From: Xanthobacteraceae bacterium
GTDB lineage: Bacteria; Pseudomonadota; Alphaproteobacteria; Rhizobiales; Xanthobacteraceae
Direction: 5' to 3'
Assembly (NCBI GenBank): GCA_030043285.1
Contig: JASHXZ010000130.1
Span: forward strand, 1-5,003
DNA: 5,003 nucleotides
Part shown: positions 1 through 5,003 of the stretch, piece after piece
How the letters are laid out: every line of letters begins with the position of its first letter
How positions within the stretch are numbered: position 1 is the first letter of the stretch
The notes under the pieces: generated by a model
What the model was told of the DNA's origin: nothing
Databases searched by the model: none
What the model saw: the letters and a program-made list of their open reading frames with translations, nothing else
Position numbers and translations under genes: made by a program

Positions 1-495
1 CGCCATCGCGCCGATCATCGCCGCGATGGAAATCGCCATCATGATGAAATAAAGCGCGGTGCGCATGCCGATAGTGTGCGGGTCGCCCACCGACGGCGGA
101 TTCGCCGGATATTTCAGGTTAGGCACCAGATAAACCGCGACGAAGCCGGCCGCCGCAAGCATCAGAGCCACGGCCTGCGGCGTGAACGCACCCGGCACGC
201 GGCCATAAGCGAACGCGAAAGCAAGCCCGAACAATCCGCCGAAAGCCGTGCAATACACCATCACGGCCGTGAACAGACCGATGCCGGCCTGCACCTTGCG
301 GCTGACCAGCTCGGGCTCTTCCGCCACGGGCATCCCCTTGGCGCGCTCGGCCGCCTGTTTGGCAAGGTCCATTTGCGTCTCGAACGCAATCGCGACATCG
401 ACCTGCGGCTCACCGTAGAGCTTCAAAAAACCGAAGGTGAGCAATCCGGCCAGGATGCCTACCAGCATCCCGCGGACAAGAAGCGTCCTGACCAT
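1..495 (-). CDS. cbtA: CbtA, cobalt transporter subunit (partial, C-terminus beyond window)
   Basis: I translated this from the minus strand: an ATG at 495-493 opens a frame of 165 codons that runs off the left edge without a stop. The protein is an inner-membrane protein. It has an N-terminal hydrophobic helix (about 8-27), a soluble, mostly charged linker (28-68), then hydrophobic segments near 70-98, 106-125 and 147-165. The opening LLVRGMLVGILAGLL, the GEPQVDVAIAFE stretch (28-39) and the VPNLKYPANPPSVGDP block (124-139) are hallmarks of the CbtA family, recognised from memory. CbtA is the predicted cobalt-translocating partner of CbtB in B12-regulated loci; direct transport biochemistry is limited. 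Full CbtA proteins are usually well over 200 residues, so roughly the last third is missing here only because the window ends. The ATG is preceded at seven bases by AGGGGA (503-508), and only 13 bases separate it from the cbtB stop, so the two genes are co-transcribed under the riboswitch at 767-832. Confidence 0.93.
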   Translation of the reverse strand, partial: MVRTLLVRGMLVGILAGLLTFGFLKLYGEPQVDVAIAFETQMDLAKQAAERAKGMPVAEEPELVSRKVQAGIGLFTAVMVYCTAFGGLFGLAFAFAYGRVPGAFTPQAVALMLAAAGFVAVYLVPNLKYPANPPSVGDPHTIGMRTALYFIMMAISIAAMIGAMA

Positions 496-502
496 GTGAT
501 TG

Positions 503-508
503 TCCCCT
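503..508 (-). promoter_or_regulatory. Ribosome binding site of cbtA
   Basis: AGGGGA on the minus strand lies seven bases before the ATG at 495. It sits wholly inside the short cbtB-cbtA gap, directly after the cbtB stop. It supports the ATG at 495 as the true start of cbtA, which has no separate ORF call because the gene is cut by the window edge. Confidence 0.7.
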
Positions 509-718
509 TTAGTGGCAGGGGAAACCGAGCAGATGCCGGCCGTCGTGCACGAATTCGTGCACGTACATGCCATGGATCAGAGAGGTTGCGCCTTCTTCGG
601 CGCCGACGAAGTAGATCGCCAGCATCAGAATAAGCCCGGCGAAAATCGCCCAAGGCAACAGCTCGCGGATCGGAATCACCGGGACCGGGAATGCCGGGCC
701 GAAGGTCGTTGAGGTCAT
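509..718 (-). CDS. cbtB: CbtB, small His-rich cobalt transporter subunit
   Basis: This 69-residue protein has a single membrane helix (about 20-39, LLPWAIFAGLILMLAIYFVG) after a short Pro-rich N-terminus. A compact C-terminal tail is loaded with potential metal ligands: H49, H54, H58, H62, C68 and H69, in the run HEFVHDGRHLLGFPCH that ends the protein. The HD-x-RH-x-x-GFPCH ending and the length are typical of CbtB, the partner of CbtA in cobalamin-regulated cobalt uptake. The His/Cys tail is presumed to capture cobalt for the CbtA channel; that role is family inference, not proven here. The ATG at 718 follows CAGGAG (725-730) at six bases. The gene is first in its operon, downstream of a dedicated promoter and compact cobalamin riboswitch, and is followed after 13 bases by cbtA. 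Confidence 0.95.
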   Translation of the reverse strand: MTSTTFGPAFPVPVIPIRELLPWAIFAGLILMLAIYFVGAEEGATSLIHGMYVHEFVHDGRHLLGFPCH

Positions 719-724
719 GTTGAT

Positions 725-730
725 CTCCTG
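725..730 (-). promoter_or_regulatory. Ribosome binding site of cbtB
   Basis: CAGGAG on the minus strand lies six bases before the cbtB ATG. It abuts a small inverted repeat, GGGA at 741-744 pairing with TCCC at 730-733 across a seven-base loop, so its access could depend on folding of the riboswitch leader. Confidence 0.7.
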
Positions 731-766
731 GGATTACGCGTCCCGTTAGAGTGCGCCGATCACGAA

Positions 767-832
767 GAGGGTCTGGCTTTACAGTGGCGCGACCGCGCCG
801 GAATCACACCGGCTTCCACGCTTCGCGATAAC
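767..832 (-). promoter_or_regulatory. Compact cobalamin riboswitch of cbtBA
   Basis: On the minus strand the segment 817-781 carries the cobalamin riboswitch core. It begins GGAAGCCGGTGTGATTCCGG, forming a hairpin GCCGG (809-813) / CCGGC (797-801) with loop TGTGATT (802-808). The GCCACTGTAA motif (779-788) follows, and then AAGCCAGACCC (769-779). The last element resembles the start of a B12 box but arrives immediately after the ACTGTAA motif, so the long P6-P11 side arm of classical cobalamin riboswitches is missing. The 5' side is also short if transcription starts near 832. This matches the compact form I associate with cbtB genes and with class II cobalamin riboswitches. Cobalamin binding is expected to shut off cbtBA. 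No U-tract terminator is visible between it and cbtB, so control of translation is the simpler model. The exact ends are uncertain by several bases. Confidence 0.85.
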
Positions 833-839
833 TACGGCA

Positions 840-868
840 GCATAAGGAGGCGCCCACCGCACTGTCAA
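840..868 (-). promoter_or_regulatory. Sigma-70-like promoter of cbtBA
   Basis: On the minus strand a perfect TTGACA (863-868) is followed after 17 bases by TTATGC (840-845). One base further on, TATGCT (839-844) would also serve as a -10. Transcription would start near 832, just in front of the compact riboswitch, which fits well. The promoter begins only 16 bases after the stop of the upstream membrane-protein gene, so cbtBA has its own transcription start. Read-through from the btuB operon is not excluded, as no terminator is visible in between. Confidence 0.65.
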
Positions 869-884
869 CGAAGGGCGGGCTCGG

Positions 885-1466
885 TCAGGACACTGCCTGG
901 CGTCCGCGCATAGGGTTGAACAGCCGCGCTATTTCGCAGGCTGCGACCAACCCTATGGTCCACCAGACGCTGACAAGGCCGAGCCAACCGACGATCGCCA
1001 CGGTGAAAGCCTCGGCCCCGCCCAGGAACGGCGTCGCTGCAAACAGCACGATCTCATAGGCCGCATACGCGCCGATCAACGCTGCTGCGATCGCCACCAC
1101 AGCGCCGACCCGCTCCGTGGCGCGCAGGACCGCCGCGGACACGGCAGTCGCCGCCAGCGCCGCGGCACCGATGACGAAGCCCCACGCGATGGTGCTCGCG
1201 TCGACCGGATAGTGCAAAAAGCCGAAGCCGATCGCCTGGTTGACCAGCCAAGCCCCCAACGTCACGACCAGCGCCGACTGCAACGGCAGCGTCGCTGCGG
1301 CAACCACCGCAAAGGCGGCGAACGGCGTCGCGCAGGCGAAGGCAAAGCTCGCCAAGGCGCAAGACAGCGTCAGCAGTCCGAAACAGAACAGCGGCGCAAA
1401 CCGCGGTTCGACCGGATGCAGTCGAGCGGAATTCCGACGCGAAAGCGAAGGGATATTAAGAGCCAT
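885..1466 (-). CDS. Small polytopic inner-membrane protein in B12 operon, function unknown
   Basis: I do not recognise a named family. From the ATG at 1466 the product has 193 residues. A short basic N-terminus (1-22) leads into about five or six hydrophobic segments, near 25-46, 48-63, 64-84, 92-113, 119-145 and 152-178, and a short basic tail NPMRGRQ. A distinctive patch WLVNQAIGFGFLHYP (73-87) holds polar residues N76, Q77 and H85 within or next to a membrane helix; E138, C177 and E178 are other buried candidates. A TTG at 1496 would add ten residues. I chose ATG 1466 because AGGAG (1474-1478) stands seven bases before it. The gene is third in line behind the riboswitch-led btuB gene, so a role in corrinoid or cobalt handling (a permease subunit, for example) is a reasonable but unproven inference. 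Size and topology resemble small S-component-type permeases, though I see no diagnostic motif. Confidence 0.8.
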   Translation of the reverse strand: MALNIPSLSRRNSARLHPVEPRFAPLFCFGLLTLSCALASFAFACATPFAAFAVVAAATLPLQSALVVTLGAWLVNQAIGFGFLHYPVDASTIAWGFVIGAAALAATAVSAAVLRATERVGAVVAIAAALIGAYAAYEIVLFAATPFLGGAEAFTVAIVGWLGLVSVWWTIGLVAACEIARLFNPMRGRQAVS

Positions 1467-1473
1467 GGCCGAT

Positions 1474-1478
1474 CTCCT
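1474..1478 (-). promoter_or_regulatory. Ribosome binding site deciding the start of the membrane-protein gene
   Basis: AGGAG on the minus strand is seven bases before the ATG at 1466. It lies inside the extra ten codons of the longer TTG-initiated frame (start 1496), so it argues for the shorter protein. Confidence 0.7.
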
Positions 1479-1512
1479 CTGCTTCATTCTACTCAACCGC
1501 CGGGAAATTGTC

Positions 1513-1527
1513 TGCCCCGCCGGGGCA
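1513..1527 (-). repeat. GC-rich inverted repeat between the 332-aa and membrane-protein genes
   Basis: A perfect six-base-pair inverted repeat, TGCCCC / GGGGCA with a three-base loop, starts five bases after the stop of the 332-residue gene. On the minus strand it is followed by GACAATTTCC, not a run of T, so it is not a canonical intrinsic terminator. It may stabilise the upstream mRNA end or tune expression of the downstream gene. Confidence 0.5.
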
Positions 1528-1532
1528 CGGGA

Positions 1533-2531
1533 TCAATGATGTACCGGGTCTTCGACCTCGTGGGGCTCCGCGCGATCGTAAGCCGACAGCCAGGCGGCCA
1601 ACGCGTCGGATGAGCGGTCCGATGCCTGCAGCTGCCGCAATGCCACCCGAACAACGGCCCGCGCAAACCTGTCGTGAGGCGCAGCTGCGGCCGAAGGCGC
1701 CTGTCCGGCTGCGACGGCGTCGATGACGCTGTGCTTGAGAGCGACGAGTTGCGGGTCGCCAAAGCGCGCCAGCAGGATTTGAAACGCGGCGTGATGTTGC
1801 GGTTGAAACGCGCGGCTCCTACCGAACTCGTCCCTGATCGGATTCGGCGGATAAAGATGCGCGCACGGAACCCAGCCGTCGGGCAGCGGCTCGGTGGCGG
1901 CGTGGGAGCGGCGGTGCGCCAACAGTTTGGGAAGCACATGGGTGTGCGGCCCGCTCGGGCTCTTCCCGTTGGGCGGCGGGATCGGTTGATAGACCTCGAC
2001 GCGGCCGAGACGACTGACAAAGACGCGGTGCGGGTTGGCGCTCAGGATCACGCCCATGGCGGCGCTGTCGGGGGCGAATACGGACTTGCCGATGCAACTG
2101 CGAAGCTTGGCGATGGTCATCGGATCGCGGCTGCGAACGCAGACATCGACCTGCAGGGTGTCGAGGCCGAGGTCGAAGAGAATAGAGTCGCGGTCTTCGG
2201 CGCGCAGCGCCGCGCGATCGGGACCGATTTCGGCAAGGACGTTGCGCCCGCTCATGGCGCACGTTTGGCGCGGCAGGCACAGCGCCACCCGATGGCTCCA
2301 GCTCTCTTTGGTCAGGGATTCCGAGGCAATCGGGCGGAGCTGCGGATGCGCCTCGATGCGCATCGCTCCGCGCAGCGTCACCGCCGAGATCATGCGATCG
2401 CTGCGGTCGAGCGTGGTCGCTTCGTCGACGTCGCGGGTGAATTCGGCGATGGCGCCGAACGTGCCGAGGCTCCATCCGACGTCGCTGTCGGCGGCTTGCT
2501 CGGCGAGAAAGTCAACGAGATCGGTCATCAC
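1533..2531 (-). CDS. Uncharacterised 332-residue soluble protein coupled to btuB
   Basis: Function not recognised; my recollection that alphaproteobacterial homologues carry a domain-of-unknown-function label (possibly DUF6925) is unverified. No signal peptide or membrane helix is visible, so the protein is probably cytoplasmic. The N-terminal part (1-60) is acidic, with an FLAEQAADSDVGWSLGTFGAIAEF stretch near 8-31. The middle (about 115-180) alternates hydrophobic and charged residues like a small alpha/beta domain. The most striking block is His-rich: GPHTHVLPKLL (194-204), then H207, H210 and DGWVPCAHLYPPNP (218-231) with C223 and H225, then H246 and H247. These could bind metal or a corrinoid, but the DxHxxG motif of B12-binding domains is absent. 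The C-terminal part (about 262-320) looks helical. The start is GTG at 2531 (GTGA overlap with the btuB stop) or ATG at 2528 (one-base overlap). AGGG (2538-2541) precedes both at workable distances, and either start implies translational coupling to btuB. Confidence 0.85.
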   Translation of the reverse strand: MMTDLVDFLAEQAADSDVGWSLGTFGAIAEFTRDVDEATTLDRSDRMISAVTLRGAMRIEAHPQLRPIASESLTKESWSHRVALCLPRQTCAMSGRNVLAEIGPDRAALRAEDRDSILFDLGLDTLQVDVCVRSRDPMTIAKLRSCIGKSVFAPDSAAMGVILSANPHRVFVSRLGRVEVYQPIPPPNGKSPSGPHTHVLPKLLAHRRSHAATEPLPDGWVPCAHLYPPNPIRDEFGRSRAFQPQHHAAFQILLARFGDPQLVALKHSVIDAVAAGQAPSAAAAPHDRFARAVVRVALRQLQASDRSSDALAAWLSAYDRAEPHEVEDPVHH

Positions 2532-4750
2532 ATCACGCCCTGGCCACGCGGCGACGCGCTTGGCGGCGCCGGGCCGATGACAGGTGCCGCGCCGAGCGCG
2601 GACGGACTCGATGGCGCGCCGCCCATCGTGAACCTGATCCCTGCATACGCGCCGAATCCGGGACGCATGAAGCCGAGCGGATCTTCGTACTGCGCGTTGA
2701 ACAGATTATCGATCCTGGCGAACAGGGTGACATCGTCGCGCAGCGCGTAGTTCGCCGCAAGGTTGACGGTCACGAAGCCCGGGGCCTCGACGTAGGGAAT
2801 GGTGCCGTCGGGCGCGACGCTTTGCCGGGCGAAATCCCACCACGGGCCGACATAGAGCAAGGTCGACGACAGCGTCAGCCGGTCGGTTGCCCGCCAATTC
2901 GCCGTCAAGGACGCTTTGTTCTTGGGCCGCCGCAGCAGTTGCTGCCCCGCGCAAGGCGGCGACGTACAGCCGGGCGTCGATTCGGCCAGCGCCAGCGTAT
3001 AGGTGTAGTCGGCGCGAAGGCTGAGACGGCTGTTGACCTGCCATGCCGCGAAATTCTCGAAACCCCAGGCGGTAGCCTCGTTGATATTGCCGAGACTCTC
3101 GACTGGAGGCGTCGGGGTCGTGACTGTCTCGATGAGATTCTGGATGTCATTGTGGAAATAGGTCGAGCCGAAGCGGAAGCGGCCGTTGGCCAGCGGTTGC
3201 TCGAAACCGACGTCCCAGCCCGTGCTTTGCTCCGGTTGCAGGTTCGGATTGGCCACGAAAAACGGCAGGAAATTCACGTAAAGATCTTCCAACGACGGCG
3301 CCTTGAAGCCGGTGCCGTAGCTGGCCACGAGCTTGGTGTCGGTCTGCGGAACGATATAGACCGGCGCCACGCGGAAGGTCACATGGTCGCCGAAATCTTC
3401 GTTGGCGTCGAAGCGGACATTCGAGACGAGATAGAGCTGCTTGCTGATTTGACTTTGCAGCTCGAACCAGCCGGCGTCGTTGCGCCGTTCCGCGTTTGTT
3501 ACGAAAAACGTCTCGTTGCCGAACGCATCGATATTGCTGCTTGAATTGGTCCACAAGGTCTCGTTCTGATCTTGGGCGCCAAACAGCAGCAATTGTCCCG
3601 GCGCCATTTGCACCTCGCCGCGATAATCCTCCTCGATGCGCGTTCCCGCGTTGACCATCGGCGGCAGCACCAGGGGTGAAGTGAGCCCGGTGTCCGCGTT
3701 CGGATCGAGATTCCAGGTCCATGAATTCGTGTAGTTCACGCCGAAGAAGTTCTTGAAGCCGGCGGACGGCGACCAGACGAGTTCGGCGCGCCCGGCGAAT
3801 TGATGGTCGACCTGCGTGCTCTGAATCGGCTCGGCGAAACTTTGCGGAAAATAGTCGACGAAATCGTCATTGGTGAAGTTGAGCTTCGAATCGGTGTAGC
3901 GGCCCACCAGGTTGAGCGCGAGCGTGTCGCTGAGCTTGGCGCCGAGCTTCGTCGACAAGGTCCAGTTGTCGTAGAAATCGTTGTTCCTCTGCTGACCGGG
4001 CGGGAGGTCGTATGTCGGCGTCACCGGTGTCGAAGCCGACTGGAAATGCTGGATGTTGAAGACGTAGTTGAAATCGCCCTGCGAACCGCTCAGCCCGGCG
4101 CGCTCGTTCGTCGTCCCGAACGATCCGCCTTCCAGCGATAGGGTGGCCTTTGGCGGGCCGTTGCCGCTCTTGGTGGTGATCGAAATCACCCCGCCGATGG
4201 CGTCCGAGCCGTACAGGCCGCTTTGCGGCCCACGTAAAACTTCGATGCGTTCGATGTCGCCGGTTAAGAGCTGGCCGAAGTCGTACGAGCCGTTGGGGTT
4301 GCTCGGATCCGACACGTCGATGCCGTCGATCAGCACCTTCACGTGATTGGAATTGGTGCCCCAGATGAAGACCGAAGTCTGGCCGCCCGGACCGCCAGTT
4401 TGCACGACATTAAGGCCGGGCACGCTCGCCAGCGCGTCGGGCACGGTGCGCCACTGATGGCTTTCGATGTCCGCGGCAGTGATCACCGAGACTGAACTGC
4501 CCGACTGCTCGCTGGGCGTGGGCTGTGTCGTTTCACTGACGACGACCGAGTTGCCCGCGGCCTGGTTGGTCGGATGCGAAGGCGGCGCCGCGGTCACCGA
4601 AATCGCCGGCAACGCGACTGATGGGCTGGCAGCCGCGTCCTGCGCGAGCGCGCAAGTCCACGGCGCGAAAGCAAACGACGCAGCAATGGCGGACGCAATG
4701 GTACTGCCGGCGCAGATGACGCGCCGCTTGGCGGATTCATGGCAAGACAC
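2528..4750 (-). CDS. btuB: BtuB-type TonB-dependent outer-membrane cobalamin receptor
   Basis: This 740-residue receptor imports cobalamin or other corrinoids across the outer membrane using TonB energy. A signal peptide (1-36) has a KRR n-region, a hydrophobic core and an ALA-Q cleavage site. A TonB box PAISVTA follows (48-54), then a plug domain (about 69-195). The plug contains SVSVITAADI (86-95), GTNSNHVKVLIDG (131-143), IERIEVLRGP (166-175) and GLYGSDAIGGVISI (178-191). The last two blocks closely parallel plug motifs I recall from E. coli BtuB. The rest is beta-barrel, with the conserved closing segment IDNLFNAQYEDP and a last strand ending GIRFT (704-708). C595 and C600 may form a disulfide in a loop. 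Oddities are a Pro/Ala-rich 32-residue tail after the last strand, and W130 where RGTN is usual. The GTG start is supported by GAGGTG (4756-4761) five bases upstream. The upstream cobalamin riboswitch favours BtuB over other receptor types; cobinamide or a cobalt chelate remain possible substrates. Confidence 0.92.
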   Translation of the reverse strand: MSCHESAKRRVICAGSTIASAIAASFAFAPWTCALAQDAAASPSVALPAISVTAAPPSHPTNQAAGNSVVVSETTQPTPSEQSGSSVSVITAADIESHQWRTVPDALASVPGLNVVQTGGPGGQTSVFIWGTNSNHVKVLIDGIDVSDPSNPNGSYDFGQLLTGDIERIEVLRGPQSGLYGSDAIGGVISITTKSGNGPPKATLSLEGGSFGTTNERAGLSGSQGDFNYVFNIQHFQSASTPVTPTYDLPPGQQRNNDFYDNWTLSTKLGAKLSDTLALNLVGRYTDSKLNFTNDDFVDYFPQSFAEPIQSTQVDHQFAGRAELVWSPSAGFKNFFGVNYTNSWTWNLDPNADTGLTSPLVLPPMVNAGTRIEEDYRGEVQMAPGQLLLFGAQDQNETLWTNSSSNIDAFGNETFFVTNAERRNDAGWFELQSQISKQLYLVSNVRFDANEDFGDHVTFRVAPVYIVPQTDTKLVASYGTGFKAPSLEDLYVNFLPFFVANPNLQPEQSTGWDVGFEQPLANGRFRFGSTYFHNDIQNLIETVTTPTPPVESLGNINEATAWGFENFAAWQVNSRLSLRADYTYTLALAESTPGCTSPPCAGQQLLRRPKNKASLTANWRATDRLTLSSTLLYVGPWWDFARQSVAPDGTIPYVEAPGFVTVNLAANYALRDDVTLFARIDNLFNAQYEDPLGFMRPGFGAYAGIRFTMGGAPSSPSALGAAPVIGPAPPSASPRGQGVM

Positions 4751-4827
4751 GGGAACACCTCGGGTAACACGCCCTGTGGCACGTCACCGCGAACTCGGTG
4801 TCCCGCTCATCCGTGCGGATGATTGGG
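4749..4827 (-). promoter_or_regulatory. Expression platform of btuB with start-site sequestering stem
   Basis: On the minus strand GCGGGACACC (4797-4806) can pair with GGTGTTCCCGT (4749-4759) in ten pairs, with one bulged T (4755) and one G-U pair. Tandem G-A mismatches and a further G-C pair (4794 with 4762) extend the stem. It covers the Shine-Dalgarno site and the first two bases of the GTG start. The same arm is needed by two competing hairpins: CACCG/CGGTG (4796-4800 with 4785-4789, six-base loop), and CCC-AA-TCATCC / GGATGA-GC-GGG (4802-4827, loop GCAC). I infer an on/off translational switch controlled by the riboswitch just upstream. No U-tract is present. Confidence 0.55.
4756..4761 (-). 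promoter_or_regulatory. Ribosome binding site of btuB
   Basis: GAGGTG on the minus strand stands five bases before the GTG at 4750. It selects this non-ATG start. The ATG at 4742-4740 is out of frame with btuB. Confidence 0.65.
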
Positions 4828-4883
4828 TCGCCCTTCCGTCAGTACACCCCGACCGACAGCGCTCGCGCATGACCACGGCTGAC

Positions 4884-5003
4884 GGCAGGTCTCCTGGCTC
4901 GCGGGTCGCTACCTTCCGTCGCCTTCCCGGGACCCGAGATCCCAGTGGACATTTGACGGAAGATTCGCCGCTTACAGTTGCGGGGGCAGCCGCAGCATTG
5001 GGC
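4884..5003 (-). promoter_or_regulatory. Classical cobalamin riboswitch of btuB (5' part beyond window)
   Basis: Read on the minus strand from the right edge, the motif GCCCCCGCAACTGTAAGCGG (4968-4987) is followed by a side arm and then by the B12 box AGCCAGGAGACCTGCC (4884-4899). An eight-base-pair helix CTTCCGTC / GACGGAAG (4955-4962 with 4913-4920) frames an inner element containing CCACTGGGA and TCCCGGGAAGGCGA. This order and spacing are those of the full-size cobalamin riboswitch (P6 arm included). The 5' half, with its GGTGCGAATCC-like hairpin and the promoter, lies outside the window. It leads btuB with about 130 bases between box and start codon, and should repress the btuB operon when adenosylcobalamin or a related cobalamin is abundant. 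Confidence 0.93.

Noticed and set aside
76..633. Plus-strand open frame of 185 codons opposite cbtA and cbtB
   Set aside because: Its composition is Arg/His-rich and non-protein-like, and both real genes on the other strand are unmistakable.
1467..1496. Longer TTG-started version of the membrane protein (start 1496)
   Set aside because: The strong AGGAG is placed for the ATG at 1466, and the extra ten residues contain that ribosome site.
1486..1514. Possible promoter CAGACA, 17 bases, TAGAAT on the minus strand before the membrane-protein gene
   Set aside because: The -35 is weak, the region overlaps the inverted repeat, and the predicted start leaves only a leader of a dozen bases with the ribosome site at its very 5' end. 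Operon expression explains the gene without it.
1513..1527. GC-rich hairpin considered as a rho-independent terminator
   Set aside because: No T-run follows on the minus strand and the stem is only six base pairs, so it is kept only as an inverted repeat.
1533..2531. B12-binding (DxHxxG) domain in the 332-aa protein
   Set aside because: The His-rich block does not contain the DxHxxG signature and lacks the usual downstream glycine motifs, so no B12-dependent enzyme assignment is made.
1674..2750. Long plus-strand open frame of 358 codons opposite the 332-aa gene and the btuB 3' end
   Set aside because: It lies antisense to two convincing genes, spans their junction, has an Arg/Asp/Gly-rich low-complexity composition and no recognisable domain; it is a shadow of high-GC codon bias.
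2822..3544. Plus-strand open frame of 240 codons within btuB
   Set aside because: It is fully antisense to the conserved beta-barrel region of btuB, with no ribosome site or family resemblance.
4594..4782. 62-residue minus-strand frame overlapping the btuB start
   Set aside because: It is out of frame with btuB, Arg/Pro-rich, and covers the btuB ribosome site and signal peptide region; no sign of a real leader peptide.

Overview
The window is GC-rich and reads as a cobalamin (vitamin B12) and cobalt acquisition locus from an alphaproteobacterium. It most resembles Hyphomicrobiales of the Bradyrhizobium/Rhodopseudomonas kind, judging from gene content, high GC, codon use and the style of the CbtA, CbtB and BtuB proteins; the genus is an inference. 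All five genes lie on the minus strand, so transcription runs from the right edge of the window to the left.

Right to left: the 3' part of a classical cobalamin riboswitch (about 4884-5003, cut by the window edge) leads a roughly 130-base leader and then a BtuB-type TonB-dependent outer-membrane receptor (2528-4750). The receptor stop codon overlaps the start of a 332-residue soluble protein that I do not recognise functionally (1533-2531). A 66-base gap separates this from a small polytopic inner-membrane protein of unknown function (885-1466). These three genes look like one riboswitch-controlled operon.

Directly behind that operon is a second transcription start: a good sigma-70-like promoter (TTGACA, 17 bases, TTATGC, at 840-868) and a second, much more compact cobalamin riboswitch (about 767-832). 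These lead the cobalt transporter pair cbtB (509-718) and cbtA (start at 495, running off the left edge).

Working model: when intracellular cobalamin is scarce, both riboswitches allow expression. BtuB then brings corrinoids across the outer membrane and CbtBA brings in cobalt for de novo synthesis. The two uncharacterised proteins between them share the BtuB riboswitch and are candidate helpers in corrinoid or cobalt handling. The btuB leader contains a stem that can bury both the Shine-Dalgarno site and the first two bases of the GTG start. It is mutually exclusive with two other hairpins, which points to translational switching. No intrinsic terminator with a U-tract was found, nor any mobile element, tRNA, rRNA or CRISPR array.
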